Below, one piece after another: positions 11,113 to 19,127 of a stretch of 64,000 nucleotides of DNA. A model generated the notes under the pieces. The model had not been told where the DNA came from, did no database searches, and was given only the letters and a program-made list of their open reading frames with translations. Every line of letters starts with the position of its first letter. Position 1 is the stretch's first letter. Both the position numbers and the translations under genes were made by a program. The stretch comes from Serratia quinivorans (GTDB lineage Bacteria > Pseudomonadota > Gammaproteobacteria > Enterobacterales > Enterobacteriaceae): assembly GCF_946227985.1 (NCBI RefSeq), contig NZ_CAMKGL010000004.1:248001-312000 (forward strand). Direction: 5' to 3'.

Positions 11113-11129
11113 TAATGGTCAGGCCATTA
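11113..11129. promoter_or_regulatory. Operator 1 for the fucose-type operon
   Basis: TAATGG-TCAGG-CCATTA: perfect 6-bp arms around TCAGG, centred about 33 bp upstream of the first operon gene. Same spacer as operator 2. Confidence 0.7.
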
Positions 11130-11136
11130 AAGGCGG

Positions 11137-11155
11137 TTAAAGGTCAGGCCTTTAA
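11137..11155. promoter_or_regulatory. Operator 2 for the fucose-type operon
   Basis: TTAAAGG-TCAGG-CCTTTAA: perfect 7-bp arms around the same TCAGG spacer, centre 25 bp from operator 1. Two equal sites suggest cooperative binding of the divergent GntR protein. Confidence 0.7.
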
Positions 11156-11259
11156 CATGACAAAAGACGCTTTACGCGTTATGGTTTGGTGATAATGTTA
11201 TGAGGCACACTTAAAACAGCATTTCGTTTAACCAATTTTTTACACTTGATTAACCATTA

Positions 11260-11274
11260 CTCAAGCGGCTTGAG
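11260..11274. promoter_or_regulatory. Palindrome upstream of the GntR gene
   Basis: CTCAAG-CGG-CTTGAG, 50 bp before the regulator start. It differs in sequence from the two TCAGG operators, so it may belong to another factor. Confidence 0.35.
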
Positions 11275-11323
11275 CAATATTTGTGCGCAACATCACTTAA
11301 CATCGAACAGCCTAAGGTAAAAA

Positions 11324-12082
11324 ATGCCGATCACCCGACTGGAAAACCCACGGATTTACAGACAGATAGCCGACCAACTGAAGCGGCTCATCGATAATAA
11401 TGAATTTCCGCCGGGCAGCCGCCTGCCGTCAGAGCGGGATCTGGCCCAGCAGTTACAGGTCAGCCGCGCCTCTGTGCGCGAGGCGCTAATCGCACTCGAA
11501 GTGATTGGTCTGGTGGATGTTAAAGTCGGCAATGGCGTGATTGTCCGGGCGCAGACGCCGACTATGGTTTCGCAGGAGCCGGTGATGGCGCAGGCCGGGC
11601 GCGGTCAGTGGGCGGAAATCGACGATGAGCTGAATATCGAGCTGGACTTTAACGCCGAGCTGCCGCCATTTTCCCTGTTGCAAACCCGTTTATTGATCGA
11701 ACCGGAAACCGCCGCGCTGGCGGCGCGCCATGCCACCGACCAGGAATTGGCGGGTATCCGCGCCGCCTACGAACAAAACTGCCGTGATAACCGTGAAGGC
11801 TCGGCCACCCACCCCGGCGACCGGTTGTTCCATATCCGCATCGCCCAAGCCAGCGGCAACCCGGCCTATGCCTTTGTTATCGGCCACCTGCTCGGCCACC
11901 GCTACGGCAGCATGTTCCGCGTGTTGCAACGCAACTATACGCCGGACGATATGTCGCACCGCTCCGAGCAGGAACATCAGGCCATTCTGGCGGCGATCGA
12001 AGCGCGTGACGTGCGGGGGGCGCGTAAAGCGATGAAAGCCCACCTGGACCAGGTGATCGCTATTTTCACTCGCGCGCAATAG
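11324..12082 (+). CDS. GntR-family regulator, FadR/FCD subfamily
   Basis: 252 residues. The N-terminal winged helix (residues about 10-75, SRLPSERDLAQQLQVSRASVREAL) is a textbook GntR motif. Residues about 110-245 are an all-helical FCD ligand-binding domain with the metal-site His pattern (ERLFHIRIAQASGN-like, then MSHRSEQEHQAIL and AHLDQ). It is divergent from the sugar-acid operon and is the natural repressor for the two TCAGG palindromes. FCD regulators of this kind usually sense a pathway sugar acid. AAGG precedes the ATG. Confidence 0.9.
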   Translation: MPITRLENPRIYRQIADQLKRLIDNNEFPPGSRLPSERDLAQQLQVSRASVREALIALEVIGLVDVKVGNGVIVRAQTPTMVSQEPVMAQAGRGQWAEIDDELNIELDFNAELPPFSLLQTRLLIEPETAALAARHATDQELAGIRAAYEQNCRDNREGSATHPGDRLFHIRIAQASGNPAYAFVIGHLLGHRYGSMFRVLQRNYTPDDMSHRSEQEHQAILAAIEARDVRGARKAMKAHLDQVIAIFTRAQ

Positions 12083-12244
12083 GGCAATCCGGCGGCTTCA
12101 GGGCGGCGGAAAATTATTTATCAAACCGCTCTTTTTTCCACATACAGCCAGGGCCGAGGCACATTACACTGACAACAGATAAGACCGGGTCATATTGCAG
12201 CCACGGCCTCTCCCTGTTGCCTTTTAAAATGGATAACAACACCG

Positions 12245-13387
12245 TTGAAGAACTCTTTCTCCGCTTCATTGCTGGCGCTCGGCCTGTGTGCCGCCCCGCT
12301 GGCCGCGCAGGCCGCCGCCCCGCAGCTGGCTTCGCAAATCGTCGACCAGTATGCCGAACATATTTTCTATAACAGCGGTGCCACCGGTATGGCACTGGTG
12401 GTGATCGACGGTAACCAGGTGGTTAACCGCAGTTTTGGTGACACCAAACCCGGCAACAATCTGCGCCCGCGCCCGGACTCGCTGATCCGCATCGCCTCAA
12501 TCACCAAACTGATGACCAGTGAAGTGATGGTCAAGATGGCGGCGGAAGGCCGGGTCAAACTCAACGATCCGTTGCGCAAATATGCCCCCCAGGGTGCCTA
12601 CGTGCCGGCGTATAACGCTCGCCAACCGATCACTTTGCTGAACCTGGCAACCCACACCAGTGCCCTGCCGCGTGAACAACCGGGCAAGAAGCCGCCAAAA
12701 ACGCCGGTATTTACCTGGCCAACCAAGGCACAGCGCTGGCAGTGGCTGGAACATGCCAACGTCACGGTGCCACCGGGCGTACGCGCTTCCTATTCCAACC
12801 TGGCCTATGATCTGCTGGCGGATGCACTGTCGCGGGCGGCGGGTAAACCTTATACCGCCCTGCTGAAGGAAAAAATCACCGCACCGCTCGGCATGGTCGA
12901 CACCACTCTGACCCCAAGTGCCGAACAGTGCTCACGCCTGATGGTGGCTTCCGCCGGCCCGAGTGCCTGCCGTGATACCACAGCCGCGGCCGGCAGCGGT
13001 GGCGTTTACTCCACCCCACGCGACATGCAGCGCTGGATGCAGCAATTCCTTAGCTCCAACGTCTCAGGTGCACGCAAATCGACCGCCGCCAGCGAACAAA
13101 CCATGTACTTCCAGCGCAACGATCTGGTGTCGCTAAAAGGCATGGACGTGCCGGGTGAAGCCAGCGCGCTGGGTCTGGGATGGGTGTATATGGCCCCAAA
13201 CGGCGAACTGCCGGGGATTATTCAGAAAACCGGCGGTGGCGGTGGCTTCATTACCTATATGGCAATGATCCCGCAGAAAAACGTCGGGGTATTTGTGGTG
13301 GTGACCCGCTCGGAGCTGAGCAAGTTCACCAACATGAGCGATCCGGTGAACCGGCTGGTGAGTGATTTGGCAGCGAATAAAAGTTGA
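12245..13387 (+). CDS. ampH: AmpH, D,D-carboxypeptidase/endopeptidase (class C beta-lactamase fold)
   Basis: 380 residues, colinear with E. coli AmpH (385). A signal peptide (about residues 1-24, ending in AQA) sends it to the periplasm, where AmpH trims and cleaves peptidoglycan cross-links. Active-site motifs: SITK (S85-K88), YSN, and KTGG near residue 328. MALVVIDGNQ, HTSALPREQPG and GGGGFITYMAMIPQKN are highly AmpH-like. The start is TTG at 12245: no ATG or GTG is available in frame upstream before noncoding sequence, and a later start would destroy the signal peptide. Initiation is therefore probably weak. Confidence 0.93.
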   Translation: MKNSFSASLLALGLCAAPLAAQAAAPQLASQIVDQYAEHIFYNSGATGMALVVIDGNQVVNRSFGDTKPGNNLRPRPDSLIRIASITKLMTSEVMVKMAAEGRVKLNDPLRKYAPQGAYVPAYNARQPITLLNLATHTSALPREQPGKKPPKTPVFTWPTKAQRWQWLEHANVTVPPGVRASYSNLAYDLLADALSRAAGKPYTALLKEKITAPLGMVDTTLTPSAEQCSRLMVASAGPSACRDTTAAAGSGGVYSTPRDMQRWMQQFLSSNVSGARKSTAASEQTMYFQRNDLVSLKGMDVPGEASALGLGWVYMAPNGELPGIIQKTGGGGGFITYMAMIPQKNVGVFVVVTRSELSKFTNMSDPVNRLVSDLAANKS

Positions 13388-13396
13388 TGTTAAAAA

Positions 13397-13696
13397 TCAA
13401 ACTATTGAACTGAACTTCATACCAGAAGCATGCACGACACGAGTGATCGTCTTTAAGGTAGGGTTCCCTTTAGGCGATAGGGTGCGATACAGCGTTTCTC
13501 TGGATATGCCTGCCTTATCGGCAATAAACGCCATTCCACCATTGGCTTCAACAATGTGGCGTAATGCGATGAGGAACGCTGTTTCCCCCCCCTCTTCATC
13601 AAGCTCTTCTAATGCTGTTTTTAAATACGCGGCTGCAAAGGCCCGATCATTACGAATCATTTCAATAACAGACGCATCGTGATCACGGGATTTCAT
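13397..13696 (-). CDS. HigA-like antitoxin (addiction-module antidote, HTH)
   Basis: 99 residues. The C-terminal half is a helix-turn-helix (MAFIADKAGISRETLYRTLS) followed by GNPTLKTITRVVHA, the standard ending of this antidote family. It sits three bases after the toxin gene, so the order is toxin first, as in higBA modules. It should neutralise the toxin and repress the pair by binding upstream; an 18-bp palindrome exists there. Codon usage is more AT-rich than the flanking ampH and hpaC, which suggests horizontal acquisition. Confidence 0.85.
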   Translation of the reverse strand: MKSRDHDASVIEMIRNDRAFAAAYLKTALEELDEEGGETAFLIALRHIVEANGGMAFIADKAGISRETLYRTLSPKGNPTLKTITRVVHASGMKFSSIV

Positions 13697-13699
13697 ATA

Positions 13700-14017
13700 T
13701 TACCTCGACTGATAATCTCTTAAATAAACTATGGCTTTCTCAATATCTGCCTGTTGTTTGCGTTTGTCACCCCCGGACAAAAGCAACAACGTGATATTTT
13801 CTATCTGAGCATAATAGACCCGATATCCTGGCCCTTGATCTATTCGAAGCTCCCAAACACCTTCTCGTAGAGGTTTACAATCGCCGAAGCTACCGGCAGA
13901 TAATCGGTTAATTCGAGTAGTGATTTTTGCTTTTGCGATAGGATCTTTCAGCGAGTTAAGCCACTCCTGATAAGGGTCTTTACAATCGGCAGTAAGGTAA
14001 TGAACTATTGTTTTCAC
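13700..14017 (-). CDS. HigB/RelE-like toxin (addiction-module killer protein)
   Basis: 105 residues, RelE/ParE superfamily, subgroup with N-terminal YQEWLNSLKDPIAKAKITTRINRL and GVWELRIDQGPGYRVYYAQ, ending in LLSGGDKRKQQADIEKA. Family members are ribosome-dependent mRNA interferases or act on gyrase; this subgroup is usually assigned the former. It precedes its antitoxin by three bases. The core residues of the family are all in place, so it looks functional. Confidence 0.86.
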   Translation of the reverse strand: MKTIVHYLTADCKDPYQEWLNSLKDPIAKAKITTRINRLSAGSFGDCKPLREGVWELRIDQGPGYRVYYAQIENITLLLLSGGDKRKQQADIEKAIVYLRDYQSR

Positions 14018-14025
14018 TGGTGAAG

Positions 14026-14043
14026 TGTAGCTTTAAAGCTACA
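14026..14043. promoter_or_regulatory. 18-bp palindromic operator of the toxin-antitoxin pair
   Basis: TGTAGCTTTAAAGCTACA is a perfect palindrome nine bases upstream of the toxin ATG. This is the place and symmetry expected for antitoxin-dimer autorepression. Confidence 0.7.
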
Positions 14044-14110
14044 AAAAGCAAGCGTTAGGGTTGGTATCTATTCCAGATTAATGCTTCAAGCCCCGGTTAA
14101 TTCCTTCAGT

Positions 14111-14145
14111 TAAAATCGTCGGGCGCAGCGGCGAGCTGCGCCCGA
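14111..14145 (-). terminator. Terminator of the hpaBC transcript
   Basis: On the reverse strand a 10-bp perfect stem TCGGGCGCAG/CTGCGCCCGA with a 7-nt loop is followed by CGATTTTA, just past the hpaC stop. Confidence 0.75.
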
Positions 14146-14150
14146 TAGGG

Positions 14151-14666
14151 TCAGGCCAAAGCCAGCCTTTCGTGCATCACCGGATGGAAGTTGCGCTTGA
14201 AGTAGATCAGGCCGTTACCGGCCGCACTGACCACGATCTGGCGGATCTGTACCAGATACACCTGGTGGGTGCCGATGCTTTGGATCTGCTCGATCTCCCC
14301 TTCCAGGCTGGCCAGCGTGTTACGCAACACCGGTTGCCCCAGCGCACCACTCTGCCAGTCATCCAGACGGAAACGCTCTTCCATGCTGACCTCGGTCATT
14401 CCGGCAAAGTGACGTGCCATCAGCTCCTGCTCATGATTCAACACGTTGACGCACAGCCGTTGATTGGCCTGGAAAACCGGGTTCATCGCGCTGTTGCGGT
14501 TAATGCACACCAGCAGCGTCGGCGGCGTATCGGTCACCGAGCACACCGCGGTGGCGGTAATACCACAGCGTCCTGCCGGGCCGTCGGTAGTGACGATATT
14601 CACCGCGGCAGACAGGCTGGCCATGGCGTCGCGAAACAGCAGACGGTGTTCATTTTCCTGAGACAT
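14151..14666 (-). CDS. hpaC: 4-hydroxyphenylacetate 3-monooxygenase, flavin reductase component
   Basis: 171 residues. HpaC reduces FAD (or FMN) with NADH and passes FADH2 to the oxygenase HpaB. Family features are visible: flavin-binding segment AVNIVTTDGPAGRCGITATAVCSVTDTPP (quoted in part) and the N-x-NRNSAMNP pattern. The start at 14666 has GGAGG at good distance and lies 17 bp after the hpaB stop. Last gene of the cluster, followed by a terminator. Confidence 0.95.
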   Translation of the reverse strand: MSQENEHRLLFRDAMASLSAAVNIVTTDGPAGRCGITATAVCSVTDTPPTLLVCINRNSAMNPVFQANQRLCVNVLNHEQELMARHFAGMTEVSMEERFRLDDWQSGALGQPVLRNTLASLEGEIEQIQSIGTHQVYLVQIRQIVVSAAGNGLIYFKRNFHPVMHERLALA

Positions 14667-14683
14667 ACAAACCTCCTGGCGGA

Positions 14684-16246
14684 TCACTTAAGCAGTTTAT
14701 CCAACTGATTAATATCGTCATTATTATGCAGATGCGGTACTTTCCAGCCGTGCTGGTCATAGTCGGACAGGCATTTGTCGACCATCTCCATCATCTTGCC
14801 CATGGTGCCGGATCCCTGCGCCTGACGCAGGCACTGCAGGCGGATCTCGTCCTGGCTGCCGGCATAGTTGATCTCATACAGTTCGTGACGGCCACCGAAC
14901 TCACTGCCGATCGCATCCCACATCAGTTTGAGGATCTTGATGCGCTCGACGTGATCCATACCGTTGGATCCGCGCACATAGCGGGACAGATATTTGTCGA
15001 TTTCCGGATTATTCATGTCGCGCACGCTGGACGGCAGGTAAATCAGGCCGCTGGTGACGTTCTTTTCGATAATGTTCTTTACCTTGGCGTAGGCCATCGG
15101 CGCCATCACACGATAAGTCTGCAGCGCGGCGGAATCCGGTAAATAGGCACCGTTTTCCCACTTGGTGGCCTCGGCGCACATCGCATCGGTCAGCGACCAG
15201 AACAGATTGCGCCAGGCCACCACTTCGCCGAGATCGGCCTGAACGCCACGGAACTCCAGCACGCCGGTACAGGCCAGGCTCTTTTGCAGCAGCGCGGTAA
15301 TAAAGTCCATCTTCACCGCCAGACGAACACAGGCCTGCAGCGGGAACAACCGGGCGAAGCCGCCTTCGGTGCTCCAGCGGCGGCAACGATCGAAATCGCG
15401 GTAGATCAGCACGTTTTCCCATGGGATCAGCACATGATCCATAATCAGGATCGCATCGTTCTCATCAAAACGGCTCGAGAGCGGATAATCGAATGGCGAT
15501 CCGGTGGCACCGGCGACCAGTTCATAAGAGGCGCGAGAGATCAACTTCACCCCTTCGGCGTCCATCGGTGCGACAAACATCAGCGCAAAGTCCGGGTTGT
15601 CGCCCATCACCTGAGCAGAACCGAAGCCGATAAAGTTGTAGTGGGTCAGCGCCGAGTTGGTCGCGACCACCTTGGCACCGCTGACGATAATGCCGGCGTC
15701 GGTTTCCTTCTCCACCTGAATAAATACGTCTTTCACTTCGTTGACCGGCTTGTGACGGTCGATCGGCGGGTTGACGATGGCGTGGTTAAAATACAGACCG
15801 GTTTCCTGAATGCGTTTGTACCAGTGGCGCGCATTGTCGGCGAACTGACCGTAAAACTCCGGGTTAGCGCCCAGCGCGGATCCGAAGGCCGCCTTGTAGT
15901 CCGGGGTGCGCCCCATCCAGCCGTAGCTCTGGCGAGACCAGTCGGCGATGGCGTCACGCTGCTGGCGCAGCTCATCCGGGCTGCGGGCGTAGCGGAAGAA
16001 TTTGTGGGTGTAGCCGCCATTGCCGGTATCGGTACCCCAGCACAGACGGTCCTGGCTAACCGGATCGTGCAACGCGTCGTACAACTGACCGACCGAGGCC
16101 GCCGCGTTGCGGAATGCCGGATGGGTGGTAACGTCCTTCACCCGCTCGCCATAGATATAAATTTCGCGGCCGTCCTGCAAACTCTTCAGGTATTCGTCAC
16201 CGGTGAACGGGCGTTTGTTGTCAGCACGAAAGTCTTCAGGTTTCAT
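14684..16246 (-). CDS. hpaB: 4-hydroxyphenylacetate 3-monooxygenase, oxygenase component
   Basis: 520 residues, the exact family length. HpaB uses FADH2 and O2 to hydroxylate 4-hydroxyphenylacetate to 3,4-dihydroxyphenylacetate. The N-terminal KRPFTGDEYLKSLQDGR and central NPPIDRHKP and HVLIPWENVLIYRD stretches are diagnostic for HpaB. GAGGAACG precedes the ATG. It is separated from hpaA by 301 bp holding an ERIC element and an AT-rich promoter-like stretch, so hpaBC is probably its own transcript, as in E. coli W. Confidence 0.97.
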   Translation of the reverse strand: MKPEDFRADNKRPFTGDEYLKSLQDGREIYIYGERVKDVTTHPAFRNAAASVGQLYDALHDPVSQDRLCWGTDTGNGGYTHKFFRYARSPDELRQQRDAIADWSRQSYGWMGRTPDYKAAFGSALGANPEFYGQFADNARHWYKRIQETGLYFNHAIVNPPIDRHKPVNEVKDVFIQVEKETDAGIIVSGAKVVATNSALTHYNFIGFGSAQVMGDNPDFALMFVAPMDAEGVKLISRASYELVAGATGSPFDYPLSSRFDENDAILIMDHVLIPWENVLIYRDFDRCRRWSTEGGFARLFPLQACVRLAVKMDFITALLQKSLACTGVLEFRGVQADLGEVVAWRNLFWSLTDAMCAEATKWENGAYLPDSAALQTYRVMAPMAYAKVKNIIEKNVTSGLIYLPSSVRDMNNPEIDKYLSRYVRGSNGMDHVERIKILKLMWDAIGSEFGGRHELYEINYAGSQDEIRLQCLRQAQGSGTMGKMMEMVDKCLSDYDQHGWKVPHLHNNDDINQLDKLLK

Positions 16247-16268
16247 TAAGCGTTCCTCGTAATCGGCC

Positions 16269-16390
16269 TACCCTTCATATTTGAAGCTGCCGCGGTGTTG
16301 ACTGCGCTCTCTCACCCGAATCACTCACCAAAGTCAGCTCATCGGGATGTGTTCACTGGTCGCCTTGCTGCAACTCCAACTATTTTGGTT
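16269..16390. repeat. ERIC-like palindromic element between hpaB and hpaA
   Basis: The stretch matches the ERIC layout in reverse: TACCCTTCATATTTGAAGCTGC, then CTCTCACCCGAATCACT, AGTCAGCTCATCGGG, and GCTGCAACTCCAACTATTT. It is diverged from consensus more than the copy at 18997; ends are approximate. It lies in the leader region of hpaBC. Confidence 0.65.
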
Positions 16391-16407
16391 AGCGCTAATA
16401 TTGTTTG

Positions 16408-16432
16408 AACATTTCATTGTTAATAAAATGTT
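16408..16432. promoter_or_regulatory. Inverted repeat in the hpaA-hpaB gap
   Basis: AACATTT and AAATGTT, 11 bp apart, in an AT-rich stretch about 160 bp upstream of hpaB. It is the best candidate here for activator binding at the hpaBC promoter (HpaA is the known activator in E. coli W). The rest of 16247-16547 is the ERIC element and shows no gene. Confidence 0.4.
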
Positions 16433-16547
16433 TTATTTTGGTTGCTTAATTGAAGCCTCCAACGCCGATTTCGAGAAGAGACTTTTGCGGCAATCGCCGG
16501 TACTTTTCAGGCAGCTTGGCCACTATCGCTGCAAACTGTGATCCAGC

Positions 16548-17444
16548 TTACGAAAGGGAATGTTGTGCGGCGCGGTAGCTCGAGGGGGAACAGCCTTCCA
16601 GCCGATTGAAAAAACGGGCGAAATAAGCCGGATCCTTAAAACCCAGGCTATAAGCGGTTTCATGCACCGTGCAGGCGCTAAACAGCAGCATACGTTTGGC
16701 TTCACGCAACAAGCGTTCGAATATCAGTCGTTTGGGGGGCTGATTGGCAAAACGCCGACACAGGTCATTGAGCCGCGATTCGGTGACGCCCAGCGCCTGG
16801 GCATAGTCCGGCACCGGCAGGTGCTCGCGGAAGCGCTCGTCCACCATCTTGTTGAAACGCTGGAATAATTTCAGCTCGCCGCGTACCCCACTGGCGGCAG
16901 AGTCCTCCAGAGACGCATTGCGCAACAGCAGGGTGAACACCGCCTGCGCCAGCAGCGCCAGCGTCTGTTCGCGACCGGGCAGGCGCTGGCTGAATTCGCG
17001 GCGGACAAGCGCCCAGTAATGGCTGAGCGCCGTCAGCTCCTGCGGCGCGTCCGCCATCGACAGACAAATGCCTGGCATGTCCAGCGCCAGATTACTGCCG
17101 GGGTACAAGCGTTCCAGCAGCGGCCAGATCAACTCCTGACGCACCGTCAGCACGTGGCCGTCGCTGTCCGGCTCGGTGAAAAACGCATGCGGCACCGAGG
17201 GTGGCGTGAGGATGAACAACGGTGCCTGCACCGAATAGTGTTGGCTGTCCAACTGCAGCTCAATCTTACCGGTCTCCAGAAAATGCACCTGGAAGTAACG
17301 GTCGTGCCAGTGCACCTGCATATCGCGACCAAAAAAGGCCGCCAGCCCGGCAAAGGTTTCGTAATGCACTTCATCGGTGGCATAACGCGCATCGTACTCT
17401 TTGCAAATATCAATATTGGCGATAAAACCGGTACTTTTCTGCAC
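16548..17444 (-). CDS. hpaA: HpaA, AraC-family activator of hpaBC
   Basis: 298 residues. N-terminal cupin-like sensor (HWHDRYFQVHFLETGKIEL region) binds 4-hydroxyphenylacetate in the characterised protein; the C-terminal 100 residues hold the two AraC helix-turn-helix motifs (YAQALGVTESRLNDLCRRF and VHETAYSLGFKDPAYFARFF). It sits between hpaX and hpaB in the canonical order. Its own upstream gap contains a long palindromic repeat that may partly insulate it from hpaX. Confidence 0.95.
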   Translation of the reverse strand: MQKSTGFIANIDICKEYDARYATDEVHYETFAGLAAFFGRDMQVHWHDRYFQVHFLETGKIELQLDSQHYSVQAPLFILTPPSVPHAFFTEPDSDGHVLTVRQELIWPLLERLYPGSNLALDMPGICLSMADAPQELTALSHYWALVRREFSQRLPGREQTLALLAQAVFTLLLRNASLEDSAASGVRGELKLFQRFNKMVDERFREHLPVPDYAQALGVTESRLNDLCRRFANQPPKRLIFERLLREAKRMLLFSACTVHETAYSLGFKDPAYFARFFNRLEGCSPSSYRAAQHSLS

Positions 17445-17471
17445 ATCATCCTCCCTCAGCGATACGCCTTT

Positions 17472-17595
17472 TATTAGGCGTCATTGTCGCAGACAGTTTG
17501 GCCATGGACTGCGCACAGGAACCCAAGCGTACACCTAGTACGTAAGGGTTCCGAGCACTGCCCTAGGCCAAAATGGCAAGTAAAATAGCCTAATA
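17472..17595. repeat. Long imperfect palindromic repeat between hpaA and hpaX
   Basis: About 124 bp with terminal inverted repeats ATTAGGC/GCCTAAT, nested TTTGGCC/GGCCAAA and a central GGAACCC/GGGTTCC arm pair. The organisation (about 125 bp, whole-length dyad, intergenic, transcribed) is that of ERIC/IRU-type elements, but the sequence is not ERIC consensus. Confidence 0.6.
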
Positions 17596-17601
17596 TCAGG
17601 C

Positions 17602-18972
17602 TTATGGCGTGGCCCGCGGCCGCGAACCCTGCATCGGGATACGCCAGACGATCAGCGCCCCCAGGATCAACAACGCCGCAACGAAATACAGGCCGGAGTT
17701 AAAGCTGCCGGTCAGATCCTTGAACCAGCCAATCAATAGCGGGCTGACCGCCGATCCTATATTGCCGGTGGCGTTGATCACCGCGATCCCGATCGCCCGC
17801 GCCTCCAGGCTGATCGACTGATCCGGCGTGGTCCAGAAAATTGCCATGGCGGTGAACGAGCCCACCGAAGCCATTACGATCCCCAACAGTTGGATCATGC
17901 TGTGATCGGTAGCCGAAGCCAGTAACCAACCGGCGGCGGCAAACAGGTACGGCAGCGCGGTATGGTGTTTTCGCTCCTGTAACCTATCCGAGCGTTTACT
18001 CCACCAGATCATGCCGGCGATGGTGCAGATCTGCGGGATCGCCGCCAGAATGCCAATCACAATGTTACTGCTGCCCTGGTTGAAGCTCTGCAGGATCTGC
18101 GGCGTCCAGATATTAATGGCGCTCAGGGTATTGGTCAGGCAGAAATAGGCCAGCGTGTACATCAGCACGATTGGCGTGAAGATTTCCCGCCACAGGTTGC
18201 GCTGCTGCATCGCCCGGTGGCTACCTGGCCCATTGGGCTGCACCAGTTGCAGCTTGTCGGCGTCCATCATGGCTTTCAGACTGGTTTTTTCTTCGTCGGT
18301 CAGCCATTTGGCCTTGGCCGGAGTATCGTCCAGGTAGAACCACACCACCACGCCCAACAGCACCGAAGGAATGCCCTCCACCAGGAACAGCCATTGCCAC
18401 CCCTTGAGGTTCATCAACCCGTCCAGTGCCAGAATATAGCCGGACACCAGCGAGCCGATCGCCATCGTCACCGGCATGGCGATCATAAACAGCGCGTTGG
18501 CCCTGGCGCGGTAAAACGCCGGGAACCAGTAAGTGAGATACACCAGAATACCCGGCAGGAAACCGGCCTCGGTAATGCCGACGATCATCCGCAGCACATA
18601 CAGACTGGTTGGCCCGGTGGCAAACAGGGTGCAGGTTGAGGCGATGCCCCACAGCACCATGATGGTGGCGATCCAGCGCCGCGCCCCGACGATCCCCAGC
18701 ATGATATTGCTCGGGATACCGAAAATCACGTAGGTGACGTAGAACAGGGTCGCTGCCAGACCAAACATGGTCGAACTCAGCCCGAGATCCTTGCCCATCG
18801 TTAGCCCGGCAAAACCGATATTGATGCGGTCGAGGAAAGAGAAAACAAACAGCACAAACAGAAAAATAATCAGTCGCCGAAATAACTTTTTAATCACCGA
18901 TTGTTCGGTGGCGGTTAACGCTTTATGTTGCTGCGCCGGGTTGACCGGCGGCAGCGAATCGACGTTACTCAT
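17602..18972 (-). CDS. hpaX: 4-hydroxyphenylacetate permease (MFS)
   Basis: 456 residues, 12 predicted membrane helices, anion:cation symporter family. FSFLDRINIGFAGLTM after helix 1 is the ACS-family signature, and GITEAGFLPGILVYLTYWFP is present in the fifth-helix region. HpaX imports 4-hydroxyphenylacetate with protons. The start at 18972 (GGAGACACC upstream) is preferred over the upstream Met codons that lie in noncoding sequence near an ERIC element. Confidence 0.94.
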   Translation of the reverse strand: MSNVDSLPPVNPAQQHKALTATEQSVIKKLFRRLIIFLFVLFVFSFLDRINIGFAGLTMGKDLGLSSTMFGLAATLFYVTYVIFGIPSNIMLGIVGARRWIATIMVLWGIASTCTLFATGPTSLYVLRMIVGITEAGFLPGILVYLTYWFPAFYRARANALFMIAMPVTMAIGSLVSGYILALDGLMNLKGWQWLFLVEGIPSVLLGVVVWFYLDDTPAKAKWLTDEEKTSLKAMMDADKLQLVQPNGPGSHRAMQQRNLWREIFTPIVLMYTLAYFCLTNTLSAINIWTPQILQSFNQGSSNIVIGILAAIPQICTIAGMIWWSKRSDRLQERKHHTALPYLFAAAGWLLASATDHSMIQLLGIVMASVGSFTAMAIFWTTPDQSISLEARAIGIAVINATGNIGSAVSPLLIGWFKDLTGSFNSGLYFVAALLILGALIVWRIPMQGSRPRATP

Positions 18973-18996
18973 GGTGTCTCCAGTAGGATTGCGTCC

Positions 18997-19123
18997 TATA
19001 ACCATCATCTTTCACATCGCAGGGGGTTGCCTGCCTTCACTCACCCCAGTCACTTGGTGGGGCCAAGCTCCTGGGGCTTCATTCAGTTGCCGCCTACCTG
19101 CAACTTGAAATCCAAGGGGTATA
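18997..19123. repeat. ERIC element between hpaX and hpaI
   Basis: Exactly 127 bp from TATA to TATA, the standard ERIC length. Core matches: CTCACCCCAGTCACTT, AGCTCCTGGGG.TTCA, TTGCCGCCTACCTGCAACT. It fills nearly the whole 155-bp gap and is transcribed in the cluster's direction. Confidence 0.88.
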
Positions 19124-19127
19124 CAAC

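Noticed and set aside
13362-13682. Open frame on the plus strand over the antitoxin gene
   Set aside because: Antisense shadow of a clear HTH antidote; starts inside ampH.
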